A stretch of 11,036 nucleotides of DNA. Origin: CAYIRQ01 sp964365905 (GTDB taxonomy: Bacteria > Patescibacteriota > Gracilibacteria > Peribacterales > Peribacteraceae). The DNA is taken from NCBI GenBank assembly GCA_964365905.1, contig CAYIRQ010000043.1:1-11036 (forward strand), written 5' to 3'. A program made the translations under genes and the position numbers. The notes under the pieces are model-generated. The model saw only the letters and a list, made by a program, of their open reading frames with translations, was not told where the DNA came from and searched no databases. This document shows positions 1 through 6,624 of the stretch, piece by piece. Numbering within the stretch: position 1 is the stretch's first letter; each line of letters begins with the position of its first letter.

Positions 1-55
1 GAGCACTGGTCTCCAAAACCAGGGGTCGGGGGTTCGATCCCCTCCGCGCCTGCCA
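1..55 (+). tRNA. tRNA-Trp (anticodon CCA), 3' part; 5' end outside the window
   Basis: The sequence folds as the 3' two-thirds of a tRNA. The anticodon stem CTGGT (6-10) pairs with ACCAG (18-22). The seven-base loop CTCCAAA (11-17) places CCA at 13-15 as the anticodon, which decodes UGG (Trp). The T arm has stem 28-32/40-44 and loop TTCGATC (33-39). The 3' acceptor strand is CGCGCCT (45-51), the discriminator is G52, and an encoded CCA follows at 53-55. The D arm and the 5' acceptor strand lie before position 1, so the acceptor pairing cannot be checked. The gene points towards the accessory block, and the 3' end of a tRNA gene is a common integration site for mobile DNA. Confidence 0.95.
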
Positions 56-92
56 CATTGGACGCATGACCGATCGTGACGCCATATGTGGT

Positions 93-323
93 CAACTGTC
101 GCTTCTCCTCCATCGTCCCATTCCTCAAGAGATACTCAACATACTTCCTCTGATTGATCTTCTGCGCCTTCTGCTTGTCCGTGACACCCAGCACATCTGA
201 AGCAAAGCGGGAGAATCGCTCAAATTCGTCATCGATCTTCCGCTTCACGACTGACGCATTCAGGTCGAGATCATCGAGCAGCTCAATCAGTTGTTCGATC
301 AATGGTCCTTCTTCGGAGAAGAA
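93..323 (-). pseudogene. C-terminal fragment of a large serine recombinase
   Basis: On the - strand, an open frame of about 77 codons has no start of its own and no N-terminal catalytic domain. It contains the pieces LIEQLIELLDDLDLN, DDEFERFSRFASDVLGV, then INQRKYVEYLLRNGTMEEKR. The order acidic helix, RF..F..VLGV, then R.Y..YLL..GT.EEKR matches my knowledge of the C-terminal coiled-coil region of CPR-type large serine recombinases, where LL..LKSK..LK normally follows. Here the similarity stops after KRQL (position 93). The frame then runs through a short spacer into the antisense of the tRNA. At the upstream end the fragment overlaps the last codons of the BRO/DinD-like gene in another frame. 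The gene is therefore truncated on both sides and surely inactive. An unrelated coiled-coil remnant is the main alternative. Confidence 0.6.
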
Positions 324-1144
324 AGACGTTTCTTCGTCGGCAGATAATTTTCTCCGCTCACTACTTTCTTCCCCGTTTTCTCCTCCAGCTCCCGTCGGGC
401 CTTTTTGGCGATGCCGCCGCCCTTTTTCCCTGCAGTTGCATTTTCGTTGAGACCTTTCGCTTCCATGCTCTCGGCGATCTGTCGAGTGGAAAGCTCTGCA
501 AGCGCGGTAAAAATCAGTTCTGCTTCACTCATATGGTCACGCAGATTCTGTGTTTTGAGCCCCTTGATGGTTTTGTGTTCTTTTACAGAAACCTCGGACC
601 ATTCCCGGTGGATGAGGTTGGTTAGTATCGCATACTCCTGACCTTCTTTGACGTCGTGAGTGCTCCAGTAGTCCGTCAGCTTGTTGCGCGTTTCCTGCCC
701 CATCATGCGCTGTTGGATCCATTTATCGCTCCTGCCATGTGCTTTCCAGTATTCCCGGGCACGGTCTACCGAACGTGCGGGGTCAGCCATTTCCTGCATT
801 CTCTCATATCCAACTTTTGCCAACCATAGCTTCATCGGCTCTGCTTTCGGGCTTGGTACCGATTGAATGAGCCGCAGGAGGGTTTCCGCAGTTGCGACGT
901 CCGTGAGGCGCATTTTCCCGTCCTCTGCTCGTAATTTCAACCGGTTACAATTTGTAACCACTTCACTGCCCTCCTTTTTTAAACGGTTTTTCAGAACTTT
1001 CCAGTAATTGCGAGCCGCCTGAAAATTCTTTTGCTGTGTCAGTGCCTGAATGATGTCCGTCACGGAAAAATACCAGATATCTTTATCCTCGTCGTAAACA
1101 CGGCGAATGTTGTAGCCTTCGAACGGGGTGATGTGAGTACCCAT
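299..1144 (-). CDS. BRO-N domain / DinD-like protein
   Basis: This 281-residue protein has an N-terminal BRO-N-type domain (about residues 8-100). Recognisable pieces are WYFSVTDIIQALT, then the RNYWKVLKNRLKKEG segment, then MRLTDVATAETLLRLIQSVPS and KLWLAKVGYERMQE. The C-terminal half (YAILTNLIHREW..., then ELSTRQIAES, then GKKGGGIAKKARRELEEKTG with VVSGENYLP) is typical of the longer DinD-like (DNA-damage-inducible protein D) and phage-antirepressor branch. Such proteins are thought to bind DNA or modulate RecA filaments; no activity can be read from the sequence. It follows the SNF2 helicase gene by 38 bp on the same strand, so it is probably the last gene of the accessory operon. No clear Shine-Dalgarno precedes the ATG. 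The last 10 or so residues (after YLPT) are read from DNA that in another frame encodes the recombinase fragment, so the natural C-terminus may have been replaced. Confidence 0.8.
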   Translation of the reverse strand: MGTHITPFEGYNIRRVYDEDKDIWYFSVTDIIQALTQQKNFQAARNYWKVLKNRLKKEGSEVVTNCNRLKLRAEDGKMRLTDVATAETLLRLIQSVPSPKAEPMKLWLAKVGYERMQEMADPARSVDRAREYWKAHGRSDKWIQQRMMGQETRNKLTDYWSTHDVKEGQEYAILTNLIHREWSEVSVKEHKTIKGLKTQNLRDHMSEAELIFTALAELSTRQIAESMEAKGLNENATAGKKGGGIAKKARRELEEKTGKKVVSGENYLPTKKRLSSPKKDH

Positions 1145-1182
1145 AATAATACAGGTTGGGAAGTAGACTCATCTCCAATACC

Positions 1183-3600
1183 TCAATTCTTACCAAGAGC
1201 TTCAAGAAGGTTTTTAGCCAGCGCTGAGACGCGATCCAGCAGGTGCTCGTCGTTCAGGGGGATATGCAGACAGGGTTTCCCACTCTGAGGATCGCGCTGG
1301 ATACATGAGGAGAGCGGTGATGAGGAATCAGCAGACGGAACATTTGCACTGCGCTTGGCTGCCTCGCTGAGCTTCTCCAAAAAAGCGACACCTGCGGAAA
1401 GGAGATCCTCGATCGGGTTTTCACTCTGCGCCTTGGTGCGTTCCAGTAGGGCATTCTTCACGTTTTCTTCTGCTGTCTTCACGACATCTTCTGGGAGTGT
1501 AATTGCAGGCGCGCTTCCTCCTTGTGGCGATTCTTCCGTGACTTTCTCCACCGCCTGCATGAAGCTAACGAACTTCTCGCCACTGAGGAGGATGGTGCTT
1601 TCACCTTCATCAAGAACCCCGGAGAACAAAGACTGCTTGAAATTCACGAGACGCAGGATGCGCTCCTCAATCGTCCCCTTGGCGATCATGGTGATCACAT
1701 GAACGGGTTTCTGCTGGCCAAGCCTATGAACGCGGGAAATGCGTTGTTCCAGCACGGCCGGATTCCACGGGAGATCGAGGTTGACCACAATGGAGGCGGA
1801 CTGCAGATTCAATCCGATGCCTCCCGCATCCGTCGAGAGGAAGACCCGACACTGCGGATCAGTGCGGAAGCGGTCGATGATGTCTTTGCGTTTCTCGCTG
1901 GGGATACTGCCATGCAGACTGACAAAATCAGTTTTCCGTTTTTTGAGCTCCTCGGCAACCAGGCGCGTCATGCGCTCCCACTGACTGAAAATCACAATTT
2001 TCTCTTCCTTCTGATCCAGCGTATCGCCGATCACGGAGAACAATTCATCAATCTTGGTGTCATGACGGCTGGATTGATCGAGAATGAAGGTGCTGCAACA
2101 AGACATGCGCATGCAGCTCATGCTGATCATCAGCCGTTGGCGGTCTTTCTCATGTAAAAACTTCTGCCGTCGCCATTTGGAGACGAGTCGCGCGACGGTG
2201 TCCGCATATTCCTGATGCACTTCCCACTGCTCCTTGGTGATGCCGACGAAGAGCGTCCGATCAGTGCGTTCCGGCAGCTGGCGGAGTACCTGCTTCTTCG
2301 TACGACGCAGCAGCACTGTGGCCAAGAGCTCTTTGATGCGATGGAGATCGCGGTAGCCTGTCACCTTCCCGGATGCGTCGGTGATCTGGTAGGTGTGCAG
2401 GAACCGGAAAAGCGGACCCAAGTGGTACGGATCGACGAATTCTACAAGGGAGTGCAGCTCATCCAGACGGTTCTCCAGAGGCGTGCCTGTCAGCAGAATG
2501 CCATAGGGAGACCGAAGCGACTTGATCGTGCGAGCCGTCAACGTCGCACGATTCTTCACTTTCTGACTTTCATCAAGAATGATGAGATCTGGGGCCATTT
2601 CAGCGATGATGCGATGGTCATGGATGGCCACGTGATACGAGACGATGGTGAAAAATGCGTCGCCTTTCCATTGCGCTTGTCTGCGCTGCCAATCTCCTTC
2701 GATAACCTGTACGGATCGATCGGCGAACGTTTCAATCTCACGTTGCCACTGGTACTTCAGTGATGTCGGGCAGACGACAAGCACGCGGCCGATGCCGAAG
2801 TGCTTCGCCATAAGCTCGGTGGCGCCGATGGCTTGCATCGTCTTCCCCAGTCCCATGTCATCCGCGAGCAGACTTCGCCCGGCACGTGCGGCGAAGAGGA
2901 TTCCTTCTTTCTGGTACGGATAGAGCGTGGTTTTCAGGAGTCCATCAAACGCCGGACTGGCGGGGCCTTGCGGGTATTGTTCATCGAGTATGCGTTGTCT
3001 GTTTCGGCGGTCGCGAAGCTCGATGAGGTAATCCATTGCGTCCTCATAACAGCGGAAGTCTGGATCCAACGCCTGCGCCCGCTCGATGAATGTTTCGATA
3101 CGATCAACGGAATCTGGCAGCAGAGCCCCTGACGAGTCGAAGAATTCGGCAGCGAGCTTTGTGAACTTCGTCCTCTTGTGCGATCCAATACGCAGCAAAA
3201 TTTCGCGTTGCATTCCATAGCGGAGAGACAGAGACGAGTACGATGACATGTAACCTGCGGCAATGGTTTGTTTGAGACCACGGGTACGGCGCAGTCGTGC
3301 CCACACGAACTCGATATGTTCGCACGTACCCAGGGTGTTTACGCGGAAATCCTGGCACGAACAGTAGTTCAAGCCGATATCCTGACTGCGAATCGCCACC
3401 TTGTAGCATACATCGTTGAGCGGATCCCTCACGAGAAAATTCGAATACACGGGTGATTCTCCCGTATTCTCGATCGTGAACGCACGTTCGGGGCCATCCT
3501 GTCTGCGCAGGCCGATCTGCCATTCCTCCAAAGAGATACCGTCGGGCTTGTATTGGCGTGGAATTCGCCGCGTAGACTTTTTGGCACTGGCTGCTGGCAT
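1183..3600 (-). CDS. SWIM zinc-finger SNF2-family DNA helicase/translocase
   Basis: This 805-residue protein is a Swi2/Snf2 superfamily 2 ATPase that should translocate on double-stranded DNA and remodel bound proteins. The N-terminal SWIM-type zinc finger has CxC at C80/C82 and CxH at C93/H95. The helicase core has Q motif and motif I (LLADDMGLGKT, ending at 254), motif II DESQ at 343-346 (a variant of the usual DEAH/DEAQ), motif III LLTGTPLENR (369-378), motif V (STDAGGIGLNLQ, 589-600) and motif VI (QRISRVHRLGQQ, 619-630). The C-terminal tail of about 130 residues is variable, acidic and Ser-rich in places, and unassigned. All core motifs are intact, so it should be active. The ATG lies 15 bp after the stop of the nuclease-like gene, which implies co-transcription. 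Bacterial SWIM-SNF2 proteins occur both as housekeeping RapA/HepA-like proteins and in defence islands. The partner genes here favour the second, by inference. Confidence 0.93.
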   Translation of the reverse strand: MPAASAKKSTRRIPRQYKPDGISLEEWQIGLRRQDGPERAFTIENTGESPVYSNFLVRDPLNDVCYKVAIRSQDIGLNYCSCQDFRVNTLGTCEHIEFVWARLRRTRGLKQTIAAGYMSSYSSLSLRYGMQREILLRIGSHKRTKFTKLAAEFFDSSGALLPDSVDRIETFIERAQALDPDFRCYEDAMDYLIELRDRRNRQRILDEQYPQGPASPAFDGLLKTTLYPYQKEGILFAARAGRSLLADDMGLGKTMQAIGATELMAKHFGIGRVLVVCPTSLKYQWQREIETFADRSVQVIEGDWQRRQAQWKGDAFFTIVSYHVAIHDHRIIAEMAPDLIILDESQKVKNRATLTARTIKSLRSPYGILLTGTPLENRLDELHSLVEFVDPYHLGPLFRFLHTYQITDASGKVTGYRDLHRIKELLATVLLRRTKKQVLRQLPERTDRTLFVGITKEQWEVHQEYADTVARLVSKWRRQKFLHEKDRQRLMISMSCMRMSCCSTFILDQSSRHDTKIDELFSVIGDTLDQKEEKIVIFSQWERMTRLVAEELKKRKTDFVSLHGSIPSEKRKDIIDRFRTDPQCRVFLSTDAGGIGLNLQSASIVVNLDLPWNPAVLEQRISRVHRLGQQKPVHVITMIAKGTIEERILRLVNFKQSLFSGVLDEGESTILLSGEKFVSFMQAVEKVTEESPQGGSAPAITLPEDVVKTAEENVKNALLERTKAQSENPIEDLLSAGVAFLEKLSEAAKRSANVPSADSSSPLSSCIQRDPQSGKPCLHIPLNDEHLLDRVSALAKNLLEALGKN

Positions 3601-3615
3601 ACGTTGATGGGGAAT

Positions 3616-4407
3616 TCAGGCAAAAAGATCGTTGAAGACATCAGGATACAATCGATGAATGTTCTCAACAAACTCATTCACATAAAACATATCTGGCGAA
3701 AAACGCTGAGCACGAACCCGGATCTGAAAATTGGGATTGTCGATATTCGTCTCGAATAGCACCAATCCTATTCCAAAAAGCATGCAAAGGGCTTCGATTC
3801 TGCTTTTGTCTTCCTCCGATAGAGAGTCGGGCATCACCACATACGACTTTGCCGAAAACAGGCGGTACGCCACCGCTTGTCCAAACGCGACAACTGGTAC
3901 TTGCGGATCAACTTTGATTTCGGCTGAGATAATTTCGGGGCTGAATTTGATGCGATCGGAAGCGAGTGGTTTATAGACTCCGACAACATCCGGAGTACCC
4001 CATTTCTTCTGAAGCCCAGCTCCGCCGAGAGATATCGCTATCGTCGCCTCATCGAGCTCTCTTTTGAGCCAATCAGCAAACAGTTGGTAGAAGTCCTCCT
4101 CTTTCAATTTTGCCCGCAACGTTTCCGTTGGAGCAAGCACAGATGCATCGGAGAGAGGCAGGGGGACAAACAATCCCCTGCTCGGTTTCGATATTTCGCC
4201 CGGAAACCTCTTGGCCAAGTCCCAAACCGCGCCGTTGATTGTGTTTAGTGGAGTTTCCGGATTATCCGCCTTGATTTGATTGACCAAAGTGCTGTATCGA
4301 ATACCGCCCTGATTCTGTGAAACCAGACTTTTCGCTAGTATTCGGATGCCATCTTGGGATAGTTTCGCCATGAGGCTCATCATACGGAAACATCTCAAAA
4401 AGACCAC
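3616..4407 (-). CDS. Winged-helix (HARE-HTH-like) plus PD-(D/E)XK nuclease-like protein, HrgA/COG2958 type
   Basis: The longest reading is 263 residues from a GTG at 4407. ATGs at 4383, 4380 and 4371 are also in frame, and the last (protein starting MAKLSQDG, 251 aa) fits the domain start best. Residues 14-82 form a predicted winged helix (DGIRILAKSL, TLVNQIKADNP, TINGAVWDLAKRFPG, SRGLFVP) resembling HARE-HTH. Residues 103-215 carry a PD-(D/E)XK-like signature: GTPDVVG with D140, SAEIKVD with E163 and K165, then GQAVAYRLF giving Q177-x3-Y181, the arrangement of RecB-type nucleases. The same architecture is known for HrgA-like proteins (COG2958). The expected activity is metal-dependent DNA cleavage, possibly sequence-, modification- or structure-specific. 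There is no methyltransferase nearby, so it is not a visible classical restriction-modification pair. It lies 11 bp after the HEAT-like gene and 15 bp before the SNF2 gene. The family call is from motifs only. Confidence 0.68.
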   Translation of the reverse strand: MVFLRCFRMMSLMAKLSQDGIRILAKSLVSQNQGGIRYSTLVNQIKADNPETPLNTINGAVWDLAKRFPGEISKPSRGLFVPLPLSDASVLAPTETLRAKLKEEDFYQLFADWLKRELDEATIAISLGGAGLQKKWGTPDVVGVYKPLASDRIKFSPEIISAEIKVDPQVPVVAFGQAVAYRLFSAKSYVVMPDSLSEEDKSRIEALCMLFGIGLVLFETNIDNPNFQIRVRAQRFSPDMFYVNEFVENIHRLYPDVFNDLFA

Positions 4408-4418
4408 TCAATACGCCA

Positions 4419-5123
4419 CTATCGCGCACACTCTTTCAAATACTTGTGGATTGTTTCCTCATCCGGTTCTGCCACGTTGGTGATGAAGTAATGCTCTTGT
4501 AAGAGAGGCTGCAATTCATTGCTCAAACGAATGGCATCCATGACCAGATCGTCTGCAGCGGTATCAATATGAATGAGGACCGCGAGTCGTATGTAATCGT
4601 CTCCGAAGGTGGCATCTTCCATCTGTGAGTTCCATGTATCGCAAGATCGCAGGAGGGCGCTCCGTACTGTTTTATGGTCGCTCTCTTGCCAATGCTTTGC
4701 ATCGGCATTTCCAATGACTACGTAGTGCCGTATTCGTTGTTCAATCCCACCTGACGGCCCCATGATCATGCTGCCTTCCTCTTCATCAAGCAGATCCATT
4801 TCCAGAAATGTTCGGCATTCCTCCAGACAAAGAACCGCCCAGGTCCGCAAACCCACGTCCGGATTTTTGAGAAACTCACAAATTGTATCGAAGCTCGGCA
4901 CGGTACCGATGTGAGCGAGCCGAAAAAGAATTTCGCGTTTTTCAGCCAGTGGCGTCTCTTTTCCAAAGAGAGATTTGCTCATATGGAGAACCTCGGTTTC
5001 GCCGTACTTTTCCAAGTCTATATCATCGTGAAAACGGATATAGGCGGCATGATCTTCCATTGGGATCTCAATGTCCGATTTGGCCACTGAAAATTTCATG
5101 GAGATGTCATCGTTACGGCTCAT
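4419..5123 (-). CDS. Conserved hypothetical protein with a HEAT-like helical segment
   Basis: This 234-residue soluble protein has no signal peptide or membrane segment. Residues 56-107 read as paired amphipathic helices (KREILFRLAHIG, FDTICEFLKNPDVGLRTWAV, then LEECRTFLEMDLL), like a HEAT repeat. After a Gly-rich turn (GPSGG, 122-126) comes a probable beta strand (RIRHYVVIG) and more helices, ending HYFITNVAEPDEETIHKYL. It resembles hypothetical proteins I recall from Bacteroidetes and other phyla, but I know no function. It is the first gene of the - strand block. A perfect -10 hexamer sits six bases before the ATG, and an alternative ATG eight codons downstream (5099) has no better support. 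It could act as a scaffold or regulator for the nuclease and helicase behind it, or could simply share their promoter. Confidence 0.72.
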   Translation of the reverse strand: MSRNDDISMKFSVAKSDIEIPMEDHAAYIRFHDDIDLEKYGETEVLHMSKSLFGKETPLAEKREILFRLAHIGTVPSFDTICEFLKNPDVGLRTWAVLCLEECRTFLEMDLLDEEEGSMIMGPSGGIEQRIRHYVVIGNADAKHWQESDHKTVRSALLRSCDTWNSQMEDATFGDDYIRLAVLIHIDTAADDLVMDAIRLSNELQPLLQEHYFITNVAEPDEETIHKYLKECAR

Positions 5124-5514
5124 AATCGCATTATATCGAAAAAACGGAAGGGCATGAAAAAAAGAAAGTCATGCAGGAACCGGCCATCGCCGCAGGGAAC
5201 CCGGAACCGGATACCCTTCCGGAGGAACAAAAGAGGAATGAGGTCAAAGGCTCCTAAGATGATATGGACAACACACCGACTATGCAGACATTCTTCTCTC
5301 GGGCTCCACATCACCGTCTGACTGTTCCTCTGCTCTTGCTCTATTGAGGGTTGGTCCATCAACTTCGAGAAGGCCTGCAGCCAGGCAGTGATACTTCTCT
5401 GAACCTCGGGATAATTCAAAATTGCCGCGAACCCTCGACTACGATTGTCAGGGGTTGCATGAGGCACATTCAACCCTTCAAGAATATCGGAAGCAAGGCG
5501 ACGCAAATCCAGAG
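5124..5514. other. Spacer between the accessory block and nrdR; no convincing gene
   Basis: An open frame on the - strand (5120-5506, TTG start, 128 codons) begins 8 bp after the nrdR stop. Its first half (RRLASDILEGLNVP..., LNYPEVQRSITAWLQAFSKL) looks mildly protein-like. Its second half is rich in Phe, Arg and Cys and runs over the TATAAT promoter, so a full-length gene is unlikely. It may be a remnant. Other structure includes an inverted repeat CCGGAA/TTCCGG (5201-5222), GGAACCGG repeated directly at 5176 and 5203, and the inverted repeat 5152-5174. One of these may end the nrdR transcript, but none is a classical hairpin directly followed by a T run. Confidence 0.4.
5130..5135 (-). promoter_or_regulatory. 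-10 hexamer TATAAT, probable leaderless promoter of the accessory operon
   Basis: The - strand reads TATAAT, then six bases (GCGATT), then the ATG of the HEAT-like gene. A start of transcription 6-8 bases after the hexamer would fall on or next to the ATG, giving a leaderless mRNA. This agrees with the absence of a Shine-Dalgarno sequence. No good TTGACA-like -35 box is visible at 16-19 bp. That region is instead a T-rich tract inside a small inverted repeat (GCATGA/TCATGC, 5152-5174), which could act as an UP-like or operator element. Confidence 0.5.
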
Positions 5515-5964
5515 TTACGTAAGCAACTTCCCCACCTCCTGCTTAAATTCCTCCACATCTTTGAATTGCCGGTGGACGGACGCGAAGCGAATGTAGGCGA
5601 CATCGTCAATGCGCTTGAGTTCCCGCATAACGTCCTGCCCGATCTGGGAGCTTCCCACTTCGCCGCTCTTCTTCGTCCCCCACTTCTCCTCGAGCCGAGC
5701 GAGCACAGATTCGATCCGCTCCTTGCTCACGGGGCGCTTCGTGCACGCAAGCCAGATGCCCCGCTCGAGCTTCGTGCGGCTATACGGCTCGCTCGTCCCA
5801 TCGCGCTTCACAACGATGAGATTGCTGAGTTCCTGCCGCTCGAAGGTCGTGAACCGGTGATCGCACTTCGGGCATTCGCGGCGCCTGCGCACAGCCCTCC
5901 CATCTTCCGTCAGACGGGAATCCACGACGGATGTATCGTCGGATTTGCAGCGCGGACAAAACAT
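5515..5964 (-). CDS. nrdR: Transcriptional repressor NrdR
   Basis: This 149-residue protein has the usual length and both domains of NrdR. The N-terminal zinc ribbon has CxxC at C3/C6 and C31/C34, and the Arg-rich RRRREC stretch leads into the second pair. An ATP-cone follows (about residues 49-139: LIVVKRDGTSEPYSR, KLERGIWLACTKRPVS, then VAYIRFASVHRQFKDVEEF). NrdR senses ATP/dATP and represses ribonucleotide reductase genes by binding NrdR boxes. No reductase gene or box is in this window. The ATG lies 12 bp after the yrdC stop, so it is the last gene of a dnaE-yrdC-nrdR unit, which would tie dNTP control to replication. The stop is TAA. Confidence 0.96.
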   Translation of the reverse strand: MFCPRCKSDDTSVVDSRLTEDGRAVRRRRECPKCDHRFTTFERQELSNLIVVKRDGTSEPYSRTKLERGIWLACTKRPVSKERIESVLARLEEKWGTKKSGEVGSSQIGQDVMRELKRIDDVAYIRFASVHRQFKDVEEFKQEVGKLLT

Positions 5965-5976
5965 CTTCGAGGATCA

Positions 5977-6624
5977 TCATATCACCGTCCCGCCCTGCCG
6001 CAGAATTTTCGCAGTGTTTTCCGTGAGATCGACGATGGTCGAAGGAAGGGTCGGAGGGAGCATTCCGGAATCAAGGATGAGGTCGGGCTGTAGGGGCGCA
6101 GCGCGCTGCGCCCCTACCATAGACGAGAATTGTTCTAGGATCTCTTCGACGCTATAGGGTTCTTTCTTCCCATGAATATTCGCCGAAGTCGTGCTCAGGG
6201 GGACCTGCGCAAGCTCTGCAAGCTTCCGTGCAACGGGATGGGAGGAAATGCGAATGCCAATCGAGTGAGTAGTGGGTAGTGGGTAGTGGGTAGAGCAAAA
6301 AATCTTTTGAGATTTGAGCTGAAGAATCAGAGTCAGCGGTCCCGGCAAATGTTTTCTTGCCAACTCCTCTGCAACTTCATTCCATTCAACAAATCTCCGC
6401 GCATCCTCAACGGAGGCAAAGAGCGCGCTCACGGGTTGATCCCCGGGTCTCTGCTTGAGCGCAAAAAGTTTCCGCACGGCTTCGATATTCGTGAGATCGC
6501 AGGCAAAGCCGTAACAGGTTTCCGTCGCGTGCGCGACGACTCCTCCGTGTTGCAGAATTTGCAAAGCCTCATCCAGGCTTTTGCTCTCATGTGCCGGAAG
6601 AATGCGCACACGCCCACTGTCCAT
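5977..6624 (-). CDS. Sua5/YrdC/YwlC-family L-threonylcarbamoyladenylate synthase
   Basis: This 215-residue protein makes threonylcarbamoyl-AMP from threonine, bicarbonate and ATP, the first step of t6A37 modification of ANN-decoding tRNAs, in the cytoplasm. Family landmarks are GGVVAHATETCYGFACD (27-43; TETCYG where most members have TETVYG), LKQRPGDQPVSAL (56-68), LPGPLTLIL (93-101), IGIRISSHPVARKLAEL (122-138), PLSTTSANIHG (142-152) and STIVDL (195-200). There is no C-terminal Sua5 domain, so this is the short YrdC type. Two loops are unusual: residues 111-121 come from a heptanucleotide tandem repeat and residues 169-178 from a 28-bp perfect palindrome. Both are in frame and between conserved motifs. 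The ATG lies inside another heptamer array, 9 bp after the dnaE stop. A GTG at codon 6 is an alternative start closer to the usual family N-terminus. Confidence 0.92.
   Translation of the reverse strand: MDSGRVRILPAHESKSLDEALQILQHGGVVAHATETCYGFACDLTNIEAVRKLFALKQRPGDQPVSALFASVEDARRFVEWNEVAEELARKHLPGPLTLILQLKSQKIFCSTHYPLPTTHSIGIRISSHPVARKLAELAQVPLSTTSANIHGKKEPYSVEEILEQFSSMVGAQRAAPLQPDLILDSGMLPPTLPSTIVDLTENTAKILRQGGTVI
6090..6117. repeat. 28-bp perfect palindrome inside the YrdC coding sequence
   Basis: The arms GTAGGGGCGCAGCG and CGCTGCGCCCCTAC are exact reverse complements with no spacer. The element is GC-rich, looks like a REP or small mobile palindrome, and adds about nine in-frame codons (VGAQRAAPL) to the threonylcarbamoyl-AMP synthase gene. 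Palindromes starting GTAGGGGCGC are, to my knowledge, scattered in several bacterial lineages. Confidence 0.9.
6270..6293. repeat. Heptanucleotide tandem repeat (TAGTGGG, about 3.4 copies)
   Basis: TAGTGGG occurs three times in exact tandem (6270, 6277, 6284) followed by TAG. A degenerate copy (GAGTGAG) precedes it. It lies inside the YrdC-family gene and is read on the - strand as HYPLPTTHS. Because the unit is seven bases, each copy is read in a different frame. It resembles the short tandemly repeated heptamers (STRR) known from cyanobacteria and seen in CPR genomes. Confidence 0.9.

Noticed and set aside
1..92. Continuation of the recombinase frame through the tRNA (AEGIEPPTPGFGDQ-like peptide)
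   Set aside because: This peptide is the well-known artefact of translating the antisense strand of a tRNA gene; it is not protein coding.
1146..1151. TATTAT before the BRO/DinD-like ATG as a -10 box
   Set aside because: It ends one base before the ATG, so transcription would start inside the gene, and there is no -35 box; read-through from the SNF2 gene is simpler.
1522..2157. 211-codon open frame on the + strand
   Set aside because: It is antisense to the SNF2 helicase core and shows no family motifs.
3616..4407. Classical type II restriction-modification system
   Set aside because: No methyltransferase motifs (such as FxGxG or DPPY/NPPF with a methylase context) were found in any neighbouring frame in this window.
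5171..5257. 28-codon + strand ORF (begins MQEPAIAAGNPEPD)
   Set aside because: It is very short, has no clear ribosome binding site or promoter, and overlaps inverted repeats; its acidic Pro-rich composition alone does not support a gene.
5422..6093. 223-codon open frame on the + strand
   Set aside because: It is antisense to nrdR and the end of the YrdC-family gene, both clearly recognised on the - strand.
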